From Megalonaias nervosa (taxonomy: Eukaryota; Mollusca; Bivalvia; Unionida; Unionidae): a DNA stretch of 64,000 nt. The notes under the pieces were generated by a model. That model was not told the DNA's origin. It searched no databases and saw only the letters and a program-made list of their open reading frames with translations. The stretch spans positions 48,875 to 112,874 of the forward strand of contig JAECUM010009376.1 of NCBI GenBank assembly GCA_016617855.1, given 5' to 3'. Position numbers and translations under genes: made by a program. Below, in pieces: positions 23,001-35,869 of the stretch. The stretch's first letter is position 1. Every line of letters begins with the position of its first letter.

Positions 23001-25885
23001 GAGTACTGAAAATGACAGCTAAGTAGCAATGAAACTAAATGATGAAACAACACAAAAAGTTAAAAACTAAATGAGAATTGCATTTAAAATGTGCACTAGG
23101 ACTTTTTACCTTTTATCAACAAATAATTTTAAAATTAAAATTGCTCTATTTAAATACAGTTTGCCTCATCTAAAGGTCCAAAGGTTGACAGGACATTTGC
23201 TTCCAACACCTGGTAATGCCATCCAGTGATTTTGGGTGAGATTTTAAATGTACACTTGTTGTCTTTTATAGTATTTATTCTTATCTGTAACCTTGAATCT
23301 TCTGTAGCAAAGCAAAAAATGTAGGTCTTGCAATGCTAAGTTACTGACTCTAGAGAAGTGAAGCTTGTGTCCGCTTAAGACCATTAAACAAATTTTCTTC
23401 ACTAAAGTCAGTATTACCCATCATACCTTGTTATGTAAAAATTTCAAATGAGAACGCTATTAACTTCTGAGCCAGATTCTTAAGTCACCCATATTTATCA
23501 ACCATTTAATTCACAAGATATGCAGAGCAGTTAAATTGCATATCATTAATTTTTCTGCACACAAGTTTCTCTAATGAGATCTAACTCATGTTAGTCTCGT
23601 GCATTTCAACGTGCAAATTAGGTAGAACTCACATGATCAGCATTACCAAATCAGCATGTTCAGCCATTGATAATATATATTAAAATAAAGACATTCCAGA
23701 TTTGTTCCCCATGTATGATATAAAGTACTTTTCAATTAGTAAGATTACTTGAAGATTCTCTATTGTTTCATATCTTATATACTTGGATCAAATTTGAAGG
23801 CTACACTTCCAATGTGTCAAGCAGTGAAATATGTTACATTCATTTCTAATTGGTGATTACTGTTTCTTCAAGTTCTGGGTTAAAAAAAAAAATAACCACC
23901 AATCAGAAATGTTGTTTATTAATTACATGACACATCTAAAAGTATTGGGTTCCTAACTAGATCAAAACTAATACAAAGCAACATAGAAACTTCACACGAA
24001 AGTGGCTATGAAATGATCTGTAAAGTAGTTAAATTGTACATGTGGAACAAGTTTGGAATATCTCCTTGTATGCTGATATAGGTAATTAGTGACATAAAGT
24101 GCTCGTGGGATTTTTTAAAAACCTGCGCAGAATCAGTAAAGGGGCAGATGCCGAACCACAGTTGTTTTTCAACTGCAGCTTCCACACAAACTTTCTCTAG
24201 ATGAGATTTTCCTTGCATGAGGAAATTGCACTATTTTGTCTGTTCTGAAGATAATACTGTAATGCCTTCCAAATTAAGTGAAGGCATGAAGCTGGTAATG
24301 AGACTCTTTTAAAGCATTCTTGCAGTGCAAAAAACAAAATGGTATGGTGACCAAGATGGGTGAAGCAGTCTGAAAGGACCTAAAAGGTTGAGTTAAAGCC
24401 ACTGGCAAATAACAGGTAGTCTGTTTGGAAGCATGTTCTTTTCTTTATCTTGTCAAAGATGAGAATGGTATATGAACAGATGACAGGTCTAAGTCTTTCG
24501 GTAACCTGCACACTGGAAATGCAACCAGTATGCCAACATACATAAAACAGCACCACCAAACCCACTGACAATCCTTCTCAAAACGAACGACCATTAAGTT
24601 GATATGTGTAGTCCCTATATACAGTACAGTGCAAACCATTACTTGTTTCTCAGAATTACTGAATCATGGATATTGTTTGGCATTTCTTTCCATTATTTGT
24701 GTACACCTCTGTCATATTGTGATTCATATACCACAAATATGATCCAACCAATAGTTCTATATTATAAAACAGGAAGCTGGCCATGGCCTGCATGTTAATC
24801 GTGCCCCATCCCTTTATTCTAAATCCAAAGTGTGTATGACAAAATGGTATTGAAACAAGAGACTAAAGTGGGCCGAAGATTACTCACCTGCCTAATATCT
24901 ACGTAACAGCTTAAGACAGAAACAACTGATAAACAAATCTGGAACAGTAGGATGCTTTCTGAAAAAATTTGTTCCAGTACTGTTTGCATATTTCATGAAA
25001 ACAATTGTTTAAAAATTTCTCTAATTTTTATGTCTTCATCCATTATTAATGGCACATCAGAATCATTTGTCCAATTATTGAAAGGCATCTATGCCAGGAC
25101 AATTTCTATCAAAGCTGGTAAAATTCTGTTAAGTGCATTTTTCTGTGTAAATTGTTTCTTTTTCAAGTAATGGTCAATTGGCATCATTTTTCTATACACG
25201 GTCAAGTTCTTCAAGCTAATATGCATCCTGTCAAATTTAGGAATATTATGTTATGCAATTTTTTAAAGATTTTAAAGTCACCATGATGCCAGAGAGCTCC
25301 TGTAAAATTATATTCAAACTGGTCAAGCTGTTTGTCAAAAGAACAACAAGCTACAATGAAAGACCATACCATACATTCAGCTGACCACATGGCAAGCTGA
25401 GCCAATAAAAAAAAGACAAGGAAATTTTAAAACTTTAACATACAGGTTAATCATTGGTGCAGATGGACAAACTGATAGTGGTTAAAAAATTATTCTCTGG
25501 GTAAGGATACATGACAACAAATTATATTTTCCCTTCATGCATCCTTGACCATCAGGCAAGTTGCATGCCTATGGTATGTAACATTACATCTAGTCAAAAT
25601 ATATATTTTTTCCAACTGTTACAAAGTTAAAGGATGCAGAAAAATCAGGAGTAGAAAATACTTTCAAACAGCTTGGTTGCCCACCAGAAAACCAGACTGA
25701 TCAAATTCCCAACTGGGCATAACAACTGGGTCTTGACTCACTGGCATACATTGACCTAAAAAGGCAATGTAGTAGCAATAAGGCAGTAACTTGGGTTAAG
25801 ACACCCATCTGGTTGAAATTGTTCATATTTGACATATTATTAACTGTATTTCTACTCAAAGTAACTTCAACTGAACTAGATGTTG
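23001..25885. other. Non-coding AT-rich stretch
   Basis: No gene, tRNA or tandem repeat could be supported. Short open stretches (for example 24380-24639 minus and 24952-25170 plus) show no recognised motif. Confidence 0.5.
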
Positions 25886-25899
25886 ATACTTTTCATATG

Positions 25900-27640
25900 A
25901 ATATGAAAAATGTTCCTGCCAGGACTCTACCTACAAATTTTGGTCTGATATAGTAAGGTAATTTTGAAGGGAAATTCCTTCTATTAAGGTTTATTTCTAT
26001 ATATAAAAAATTAGTAACAACACTTAAAAAGAGCTGAATATCATTTGTAGTTTTTGCACCTGGTGCTATCAATGCCACACCATAAGTAGGATAACCACTC
26101 CAACGTAAATCTGGCACAGCATCATTCTTAAGATCATTCCTACAAGTTCAGCTCAAAATCCGCTGATTCATACTGAAGAAAAACATGAAAATTGATTTTG
26201 CACCTGGTTGTTAAACCCACAATATTACACAGGGGCTCCAACCTAGGCAAATTCTCGAAGATCCGTGTCTTAAAATTATTCCTAACAAGTTTTATCATAA
26301 CTGGCTCTGCAGCTGTAAAAAAGTTGAAAATAGTTTTCATTCCATCTTTTTGCTACATATCATGGCTAAAGGAACCTCCCAAATGTAATTTGGATAGAAA
26401 CTGTTATATTAAAAATTCCAATAAGTTCTTTTCAAAAATGGTTCCACTGTTCTGGAGTGGCAGAAAATGGGTTTCCACCTAGTTGCCATGGAAACCTGGT
26501 CATTGTGAAGGAGCCACCCAGGAAACAAATTTTGTTTGATATGACATATGAATTGTTCCTACCAAGTTTAAGCAATACTGGCTCAGCCCTTCTAAGCAAA
26601 ATCTTAAAAATGGTTTTCAACATAACTTCTATAAAGGTCACACCTTTGCTTCAGAAGCCAACTTACACAAATATCTGATAATGCGTAAACATTACATTCC
26701 CACCTAGTTTGACAGAAAATGACTCAGTTGTACTGGAGAAAAAAGTTAAAACTGTTTTCCATATGCCTGTTGTAGAAACCACAACTTTGTCATCTCAAAG
26801 ACAATTCTGATACAGCTTGTCCTATGAAACATTTATATCAAGTTTGATCAAAATGGCTTCTGCTATTCCAAAGGAAAGTTCAAAGAGATTTTCCACCTGG
26901 CTGCTTAGGAAGCCACTGTTGTTAGTTGAGCTGCCCATGACACAATTTTGATAAAGCATATCATCATAAACATTCTTGCCAAGTTTGGTCAAAAGTGGCT
27001 TAGCCTAAAGGAAAAGCTAAAAATAGGTTTTCCATATATTTCATATGGCAGTAACCTCATTACCAGTAGAGCCAGACAAAATTTTCATTCAAAAACATTC
27101 CTACCAATTAGTGGTTAAAAAAAATAGACTTTCAAAATACTACAGAAGCCACAACAGTGTCAGAGAAGCCACCTCAGACATAACCCTGTAAAGTGTACCC
27201 CAAGAAGCAACCATTCCAAAGAAGATGAAAACATGAGCTTTCCCTGTGGTTGCTATGGATGCCACATCATTCCTGAGGGAACTACCCTAGATACAATTTT
27301 GACAGAGCATTTTTCTAAGTAAGATCCTACTAAGTATAATCACAATTTGCTAAGCTATTCTATAGATGTTAAGAAATAGATTTTCTGTATGGTTGCAACT
27401 GAAACCACACCACTGGAGAAGTAATCCTCACTCAGACACAATTTTGATGAAACCTGTCCCCAGGAAAAAAAATTAGCTCGGCTGTTACGGAGATTAGTCA
27501 ACATTGCTAAGGGAATCATGTGAAACAAACTGTTGGTTGAGCATGACCTAAAGAACATTCCTGCAAAGTTTGTATCAAACTGGCCCAGCAGTTTTTGAGC
27601 GAACGTAAAAAATAGAAACTGTAGATTGTTGAAGCAAGAA
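25900..27640. repeat. Diverged ~140-bp tandem array
   Basis: A recurring anchor of the type ATTCCTACCAAGTTT..TCAAAATGGCTCAGC appears near 26133, 26275, 26412, 26550, 26687, 26828, 26968, 27090, 27320, 27450 and 27552. Successive spacings are mostly 137-142 bp. Each unit also carries AAA(A/G)TGGTTTTCCA and GCCATGGAAACCAC-like blocks in between. About twelve copies diverged by perhaps 25-40%. Open stretches here (26140-26678 and 27355-27720) are repeat translations, not genes. Similar 'ttcctgccaagtttggtcaaaatcggctcag' repeats are widespread in marine invertebrate genomes. Confidence 0.85.
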
Positions 27641-27724
27641 AAACACATGGCCTTGACATAACTCATATGATTTTTGGCCTGGTGAGCAAAACATATAGTT
27701 GCCCTGAAAAAAAACATCAAACTG

Positions 27725-29885
27725 TCAAATTAAACATATTGTCAATAATTCTAATTAAAAAATAATGACTCAATTATTCAAAATTTAGTATTAACCTTCA
27801 TACAAGTGATGTGAAAAATAAGTGGCAAAATATTTTATGTTATGATAGCCCATATTTATTGATTTAAATTGCTGCAAACATACTTGTTTGTCTAGATTGG
27901 TTTTGAGTACAAGTCTTTTTGTTACACAGTTTTAAGTTCAAGGTGTCCCAGGCTACCTGGCAATGGATTTTCAACCCCTATAAATCTTAAAGGACAGATG
28001 GACAATGTCATAACACAACATGCCTGACTCATGACATGCATAGAAATATGAAAAACAGTTGTCTTCCTACGGAGTGGCCCCTCTCAAGATAGGCCACCCC
28101 CTTCCAAGAGGTCACATTGGCAGTCAAAAAGTATATGTTTGTATGGACCATTTTGACACACAGATCTGAGGCTGTCCTTTTTGTAAGGCCTCATAAAAGG
28201 GGAACCACTTTATAATAATTTACACAAGATAACAGTGATATTTTTGGCATTTAAATAGCAGGTTATAATTATATATTATTTCTAATTTTTAAAAATGTAA
28301 TCATTACGATGACAATCAAACATTAATTTTACCTTTGACTTGTAGTTCTCTCAGTTACCATTCCAACAGAAGTACTGGCCTGTAAAATTACTTCACAGTT
28401 AGTTTTTTTTTGAAGAACCATAAACAAACACATAAACACACACACAAAATACACAGTAATGAAATACAAGAAGAATGTTCACAGTTCTTGAAAGGTTTTT
28501 AAAATTAACGTTAAAGATCAAAGGTCTCCCACAACTCAGAGGCATGCAAAAGTACCCAAGAACCCAGTGAGGTCTACAGTCAACAAACAGGAGGATAATG
28601 GAGGTAGAGATGATAACAATGATTAAGCCTGAAATTTGCAAACATCTTTAATTGTACCAATGCGTTAAACTGAAACTAAAAAACACTACCTAGTTCATTT
28701 TCAGCTTTACGACTATATTAACAAGATTTAAAGGAATTCTGTAAAATATAAATATCATTCTCATGCTATTAACAGCTTTCATTCCTACATTCATTTCACC
28801 AGTATCATCTCATACCACCACTCCACCCTTCCATCCCATCTTCTTCCTCCTCCCTTCTACCCCATTCTCCTCCTCCTCCCCCCACCATAAGCTGGATATA
28901 AATTTTCAAATTATAATGAATATATTTAACAGGAGTACCATACACAGTATATATAAAATATAATTTGGCTGTGTAGTTAAAAGTCACAATGACCATGATC
29001 TTGATCATGAGGCTTCTTTGTCTCATTATCGCTAACCCAATCAATGTAATTTGGTAAAGGCAGGTCAATAGAACTCATTAAAGGTAACCAATCAATCAAC
29101 TCAAGTTATTCTGCAAAAAGTTATTTCCCTTTGACAAACTTCAATGCCAATGATGTAGTTTTATGGGACACAGAATTCTTGTATGAATCACGGCTAAAAA
29201 TGGAAAATTCTCATTTCTGACCTTGCAAACACTGCATTTATAAGCAAGGAATAAATACATTTTGAACATCATTATGATGGTTCATAAACCTAAGTGTAAA
29301 CTCAAACATTTGGAGAAGATCAAGTATTAACAATTAGCTTCCACTAGGTGTGAATAATGTCATTGTATAACAGTATATTAACAACATCATTTTTTCTAAG
29401 CTACCTATCACCACATCAACCCACTTACCTACCAGCAATGACTGCATAGCAGACATAACAGAATTTTAGAAAAGGAACATTCTTTCCAATCTTATTGCAG
29501 TTGAGGTAACAAGTTGATAATAAACAGATTAATTGTATATTTTGTATTAATTTTACTATGTATATTTAATTTGTATTGTGTGACTGACCTTTGTCCATAA
29601 ATGAGAGTAGCAGTCTGGGCCTACCTGACTAATGTCTTTTTTATGTAAACAACTTATTACATAGCTAATTATTTATCTATCATTGCAGACTATATTTTAT
29701 GACAATTATTATTTGTAGGTAAACATGTTTACTTGGATATGAGTTCAGGACATCGGTTTCCCTCACGGGAATTCCTGGTCTACCTGAAGTTTGCCACGTT
29801 CTTCACTAAAGTTTTAGCAACAGACCTGATCTTTGTAACTTAGAATGCTCAGGAAATGAACTTCTGGTCCTCTATTGTGTCTTGG
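27725..29885. other. Non-coding stretch
   Basis: No gene was recognised. At 28070-28215 the sequence GTGGCCCCTCTCAAGATAGGCCACC ... AAAAGGGGAACCACT resembles the end of a widespread invertebrate MITE type. A CT-rich tract lies at 28820-28885. Confidence 0.4.
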
Positions 29886-29890
29886 GTCTT

Positions 29891-29966
29891 TAAATTAAGG
29901 TTGTTTGCATCAGAATTGTTTATTCTCATAAATTAAGGTTGTTTGCATCAGAATTGTTTATTCTCA
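29891..29966 (+). repeat. Perfect 38-bp tandem duplication
   Basis: The 38 bp at 29891-29928 are repeated without a mismatch at 29929-29966. Confidence 0.97.
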
Positions 29967-30249
29967 TCTTAACATCCAAAGTAGATTCAGTCTTTTAGTT
30001 TTGTTCAGTTTCAATTTGACAGTATTTATTTAAATTATTCATTGGAATTACAAAGTACTTGTCAACACTGTGACATCATCTAGAGACACTTTGGATTATA
30101 TCACTGTGATACATCAAGACTGTTAGCACATCAACACTATTCCAGTCTAATTTACATCAGCACATTCAAGATTGAAATTCAATTGGAATACTCTATACTT
30201 TTGGACTTGTGATAGAACTTTTAGAACTATTTGGGTTTTAATTCACAAT

Positions 30250-30374
30250 AATGTGAGGGGTTTTTTTAATTTTTACTTTTTATTCTATGGAAATAAGTAA
30301 TTTGTTGAATTTTACTAAACTTGTTGGTTTCTTGCTCTTTTCTGTTACTTAGTTTAAGACCAAGAGTTGTAACA
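30250..30374 (+). mobile_element. LTR family 1 fragment (plus orientation, copy 4)
   Basis: CTATGGAAATAAGTAATTTG...GCTCTTTTCTGTTACTTAG...TTGTAACA aligns with the reverse complement of the first ~110 bp of the solo LTRs at 20184 and 49265, ending at TGTAACA. The upstream part is too diverged to place its start. Confidence 0.7.
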
Positions 30375-32330
30375 ATATTTTAATCACTGTTCTTTAAGTG
30401 TGCTTGAAAATCTATTATCATCATCCACCCCTGGAAGGCAGATATCACTGGGTGAAAGTCAGGGCTTTGAATAACCCTGGAGTGAAAGTCAGTATCATAG
30501 TTCATGCATCAATAATTACTTTTGACCACTACAGGTGAGATCTCAGATGAAAAGCATGCATCATGCAGTCCAATCACTGAATTTCTGCATTCTTTTTTAT
30601 GGCAAAGCTATGGTACTAAAAGAGACATATACAATCATATAATTTGATGTTTCTGGCATGAACACACATTGGGAAATGAACTTATAACAGCTTAAATTTT
30701 TAAAAATAAACTTCACAGAGGTGAGCTAAAGCCTGGTTCATTGTTTTCACTGACATTATCAAATGATACGTCAGCAATGATACCAGCCATTTTCACAATC
30801 AGAACAAACTTTGTTACACATTACTTTTCAAGCTTGCTAATCCTAATGCATGATCATACATATAAAAAAACCAACATAAAATTACACAGCACCTGGTTAT
30901 ACCAATGTTGAGATCAGCTGCGTTGTTTGCCAATTCAGCTTCCAGTACCAATATTTTTTGTATTAAATAAAGAAGGATCCAAAGATATGAAATTCTGGTT
31001 TTAGAACTGAATGGAAGATTTTTTTCTCCTTAAGTGGAAATTATTAGATCTTATGGTAAGTCTACCATATTGCTTTCTGTTCTATTTAGCAACAGTAATT
31101 GTGAGGATAGGCATGGGGTGGAATCGCATAAATAACTATTTCACCAATTTTTCAGATTTTGAAATCTTCTGTATTTTTTGTTCTTGCTGTTGCTGCTGTT
31201 TAATTGTTGCTTTCAGGAACACACATGTGGTGAGAAAAACTTCAGGAATGACTTGCTCTTAATTTTACAGTAACTTCAGAGTAATTACACAAAAAAAATT
31301 TAGTTCAGTCAATAAATCTAAACTTCAGGAATTTCTCTTTGTCTATCCAAAGTAAGAAAGGGAGAAATTTTCATATTCAACTTTTGTCTGTTTTATAAAT
31401 ATGAATTAAAAAAAGTATATTACTGATTGTTTCTTTATTAAATTTTCCAATAGTAAACAAATAATTTGTGTAGTTAACAAATATTTCTCTCTAATTCTAC
31501 AGGCAATTGGCTCATATATGTAACAAGCCTTATATAATTAATTAGGAATCAGCAAGTTTTGTCTCATTTTACTCTCATTTAAAAACTTTGTACTTCATCT
31601 TTTTTTTCTGACTGTGAAATGACCCTTGTAATTATGAAGAGGACAAAAAGTGTGCTGAGGCACAGACTATCAATCTCTTAATTAAATTCAAAGACCCAAA
31701 AACTTTGACCAAAAACTCAGGATTGAGAATATGGTCTGTGTCAGGTAAATACAGAATACCATTTCTTTCTTTTATATTTTACATTTCCTTCTTTTATATT
31801 TTGATTTTTTCTTTCAGTTTTACGATGATAACACGTTTAGAAAACAACTATCATAATGCTATCACATACTTTCCACAATGCATTAGAAAATTTCTGCAGC
31901 GAATACTTTAATGAAGGGATTATTTGAAAGGACTCTGACAACACAGAATACCAGACACTGATATTATGTAGAAGAATTAAAGCCAAGGAATTTATAATAC
32001 AGCAAGCTCTAGATATAGCAATGGCCAAGGTACCAAAAAAATTACGTAAACATCCATATTTGTGATCAGCAAGAAAAATATTATATTAAACAATGGAAGG
32101 CAGAGACTTATATAGGCCTCTGACACTGTGACTCCAGACCTCTGTCCCCAAAAAATGTCAGTCCTGACAAAGAAATTGTGGGTCTGGATGAGAAAAGGAG
32201 TCCAAAAGCAGGCATAAAATATTCACACTTTATCGGTTTAATCCTAAAAACTGTTATATTAAACCTTATTGAAAATAATTATTTATTAGAAAATCAAGGC
32301 TCCAAGACTAGTAAAAAAAATTGCAACAAT
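30375..32330. other. Non-coding AT-rich stretch
   Basis: No gene was recognised. Short open stretches at 31011-31262 and 31705-31911 are hydrophobic and low-complexity, without a recognised family. If the minus-strand gene at 32.7-35.9 kb continues, this would be an intron or 3' flank. Confidence 0.4.
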
Positions 32331-32332
32331 TG

Positions 32333-32560
32333 CGATGTGCGAGTTCAAAGAAAGTTTCAACATAAAAATTAAAAAGGTATATAAAAAAATTTTTTAAAAG
32401 GGATGCCTGAGTTTCGAACTCACTACCTCTTGTTTATCATAAAAGAAAGTCTCAACATAAAAGTTTTTTAAAAAGTATTTTAAAAAAAGGGATACGTGAG
32501 TTTAAAAGAAAGTTTGTACATAACAATACAATAAAGCAAAAACAATTTTTGATGCCACCA
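32333..32560. repeat. Local imperfect duplications
   Basis: The phrase GTGCGAGTTCAAAGAAAGTTTCAACATAA at 32337 recurs diverged at 32495 (GTGAGTTTAAAAGAAAGTTTGTACATAA), and its tail recurs at 32442. AAAGGGAT(G/A)C precedes two of them. On the minus strand GAGTTCGAAACTC at ~32410-32422 looks like a B box, so a decayed tRNA-like repeat is possible. Confidence 0.5.
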
Positions 32561-32683
32561 GAAGTTTCAAATTCACAACCTCATTTGGCAAGCATTACAC
32601 ACAGAAAGAATGACAAATGTGGTGTATATATATAAGATGTCTCGTCAACCTTATCAAGATATTGATCAGTTTCCAATGACTCC

Positions 32684-33582
32684 TTATCTACCACTATGGT
32701 CAAATGCTCTGCATTTTTTTGTGTCATCAAGATGAGTGTTTCTAACCTGTACAACATCTACCAATGCTTCATCCTTTTTCATGTCCAAACTGTCCTTTTC
32801 AACCTGTAGGTCTTCATTAGTACCAGTCTCCTGAATTGGTCCTGTAACATGACTTTCATTTTTATCTTCAATATGGACAACATTTGTATTCTCTCTGCTC
32901 TCTTCCACACCAATATCTAAGGTACTCTCACCATCCTGTACAATTTTAATAGGCATTTGGTGTTCATCCTTCTCCATCTGACATTCTACATCAATTATGG
33001 CGTCTACATCTACTACACAACTGTAATCATCCAAGCTTTCCTGCGTGTGTTGTAAATAAGACTCTTGTTCTTCAGCAGATTGATGATCAATCTCCATCCC
33101 AGCTTCCTGATTTGCTGCTTGCTGCCGTTCGCCAGATTTTGGAGGGGAAGTGTTTTGTATGTCTTCTATCATCTTCTTTTTAACTGAATTTTTCTCATAC
33201 CTTTGTTTTTTCTTGCGTTTAAACCTATTTATCATCTGCCCTTGTGATGATGCAGATGGCATAATTTCATCTTCACCTGATTCTGTACTCTCAGAACATT
33301 CATTATTGTCCTTATCATCATCAAAGTGGTCTGCTGATGCATGCTCAGAATTATTGTCCTTTCCTTCTGACAAAGTGTTTATACCTTCTCCATCCAGTGT
33401 GGCATTTATACCAAACACATTCAAATTCCCTGGAGATACTGCATTTGATGAGGTTGGAAATATTGGTGTTGACATCTGCTCTTCATTTTCTACATCAAGC
33501 TTGGCATGGTGTACATAACTAGCACGTTCAGTAGTAGAGGAGTTATTGGTGTTCAGATTTTGATAAGAACTGCAGCTAGCAA
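32684..33582 (-). CDS. Second coding exon of a zinc-ribbon gene: acidic, disordered region
   Basis: A ~300-codon minus-strand frame follows a good acceptor (TTGTTTTGCTTTCACTTACAG) ending at 33583. It encodes a hydrophilic protein rich in Asp, Glu, Ser and Asn, with a basic patch NRFKRKKKQR about 120 residues in, flanked by acidic stretches. The entry phase (one base carried over) matches the exon at 35539-35866 and also the small exon at 34896-34932. The open frame ends at 32684. After a seven-base A/T run (32714-32720), however, the next frame continues with similarly acidic, coding-like sequence to about 32610. So the true exon may run further, and the run may hide an indel or assembly error. 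The architecture (ribbons, basic patch, acidic low complexity) resembles the N-terminus of RNF213-type E3 ligases, but the AAA+ and RING parts are not in view. Confidence 0.6.
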
Positions 33583-34895
33583 CTGTAAGTGAAAGCAAAA
33601 CAATAATGATATGTATACAAACTAATATGGCTATGTATACATGTACTTATATTTGTTCAAATGGGGGAATAAATATAAAAGATACACCAGTAATAAGAAT
33701 CTGTACCGTATATTTAGAAATGGGAAAACTACTTTGAACTCTTTCTTTTCATAAAATTTTGACCATGCATTAGTGGTTCTGGTATCTTAAATGCAACAAC
33801 ACTTTCTGTGATGGTCTTTTTGGGTGGGACTGAGGGTAGGGGTTGTCAGCTTCATATAGAGGGAATGAATGTAGTCTCTGGATCAATGACAAAATATGTT
33901 TTGTGCATTAATACCCACTGCTAATAACAGATTTTGACACAGGTAGCATAAAAACAAACAATGAGGCTTACATGGGTTGCATTTTGCCTACCAGGCTGAC
34001 ATTTGCCTAATTATTAAACCAAATGCAATAGCTGTTGGCCAAAAGGTCTTGGTCAGTAGGATGCCTTCTGTAATTATATTTTCTTCCAATGCTGCTGATT
34101 GCATATGTTATGCAAACAACTATTCAAAGGTTTCTCCAGGTTGTATATCTTCATCAAAATAATTTTTCCCTACTTAATGCCTTTGTCAAAGGATACGCTA
34201 TGAACATACAATGGAGTCCCATAGAGTATGAAAGGTTAAATTGGAAAATTAAATGATACTTACGAAGTTGAAGTTTGATGATGACATACCCATACACCCT
34301 CCCAAATATGCTCTAGCCATTACTGAATACGTGTATAGAAAATCTACAAAATGATATCTTTTCAAAGATCTTTTGACAGAATTTGATAAATTTGACAGAA
34401 AGCATTGTGGCATGATCAAGGATTCACTCATAAGGAATTTCCTGTTTTTTTCCTAATGAGGAATATGTTCAATTGTTAAACCTTTAAGCCAAAAAAATCA
34501 AGATGTGTATTTCCAGTCAACCCACCATTCCTGTTTTTTTTTTATTGCTGACCCTGGCAACCCTCCTCCAAAAAAAAGTTGATTTGTGCATCTAATTGAA
34601 CTGGTTTTGCTAAGTATTTGAAGTGCTTAGTATATATATAAAATACCTACCTACCCTAATTTTTAAAAAAGTGCAATAGGAAACATATTTTGGGTGGCGT
34701 TATGGTTCCCTGGGAGCAGTGCAGAAACACAACAACAATGCAAAGAAAATGACATGAACCATAATTAACATCCAATGGTGAAATTGAAAAAAAATGCTGA
34801 ACTGATGAATCAGTTATTCAAAATAAATACAAATTTTAGAAAACTTTAAACATGGACTACAGCCCTGTATGTACAGGTCAGCTTGTAAATCTTAC
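33583..34895 (-). other. Putative intron of the zinc-ribbon gene
   Basis: Bounded downstream by the 33583 acceptor and upstream by the GTAAGATT donor at 34895. No coding sequence or known repeat was recognised inside. Confidence 0.4.
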
Positions 34896-34932
34896 CTTCT
34901 GATGATTGATCCAAATTACAATCAGGGAGCAT
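34896..34932 (-). CDS. Possible alternative first exon
   Basis: An ATG at 34932 opens 12 codons plus one base and ends at CAGAAG|GTAAGATT, a near-consensus donor. The phase and the terminal S-S-E mirror the end of the zinc-ribbon exon (S-P-E), so it could splice to the 33582 acceptor and give a version lacking the ribbons. A TAA lies immediately upstream of the ATG, so it cannot be an internal exon in this frame. Only transcript data could confirm it. Confidence 0.3.
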
Positions 34933-35538
34933 TTAGAACTTCCTCTTCAAAAATATAGGGATCAAGTTACATTATCTGCATGTTCAATTACTACACTAGA
35001 CTGGTACTACACCATTTGCAAATACAATGATCAAAAAGGATGTGTCATGGTCAAGCTACAAAAAAATTAGCATCCACTGAAAATTTCATGCTTATTTCAA
35101 ATAGGATCTCTGGTCACTAAGAACCCTGGATGTAGCAATTAAAAACTTAATTGGTTGTACCTTTGGCAGCTATACTGGCTCCAAGATTTTATAGTCAGTG
35201 GGAAGCCTGCAAAAGGTTTGCACTGTATAATTAGCAACAAAAATGTTACTCAGCAAATCTCTGAAGGAACAGAAACAACCAGAAACACACATAAATAAAG
35301 TTTTAAAAATAAAACCCACAACAATCTCACTATTTTGAACATAGCATCAATTTAATTATAGAAGGTGACGGGAATAAATAATCATCACAAAATGAAGTCA
35401 AATATTTCACTGTAATTGCCCTTTAGCAAAACCCTGGGAAAATGGATCATATTTATGTATGGATTAATTTTGGACAATGGACAAAGTACAACATACTATA
35501 ACTAAGATACAATTCAATAAATTTATGTTGTACGTAAC

Positions 35539-35866
35539 CTTCAGGTGATACTGGTGCTGTTAATCGATCAGTTCCACACTCCGAACAAAATTCGTCGTCT
35601 TCTTCCAGAAGGTTGCCGCAGATTGAACCATTCTCCTTCTTACCCTGACAAGGTATCTGTTTCTTTTGGAACAATGATTTGTCCACCTTCTGTCCACACT
35701 GTCTACAAAATTTGTAGCTCTCCATCAGCTCTGCATTACATGGTGTCCCATCTTTCCGTCTACCCCCACAAAGGACAACCATAGTACTGTCAGTGACAGT
35801 GGTTCCACATTCAAAACAAAACTTGTCATCTTCTTTGAGATCTGCCTTACAAGTCCTACACTTCAT
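35539..35866 (-). CDS. Triple zinc-ribbon protein, first coding exon (RNF213-like N-terminus?)
   Basis: The ATG at 35866 opens 109 codons plus one base, ending at a CTGAAG|GTTACG donor. Three zinc ribbons follow one another: C3-x2-C6...C17-x2-C20, C33-x9-C43...C54-x2-C57 and C73-x9-C83...C94-x2-C97, each ending in a (F/C)C.(E/Q)CG-type knuckle. Each would bind one structural zinc. Human RNF213 also begins with such a ribbon followed by a basic patch and an acidic disordered region, and bivalve RNF213-like predictions are known to carry several. The assignment is therefore attractive but unproven, because other double-zinc-ribbon proteins share the motif. The 28 residues read past the donor are intron. 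Confidence 0.8.
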
Positions 35867-35869
35867 GAC

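Noticed and set aside
27355..27720. 121-codon minus-strand open frame
   Set aside because: It translates the ~140-bp tandem repeat; other units in the same frame are closed.
28070..28215. Complete MITE at 28.1 kb
   Set aside because: Only one end resembles the known type; no matching opposite terminus or target duplication could be found.
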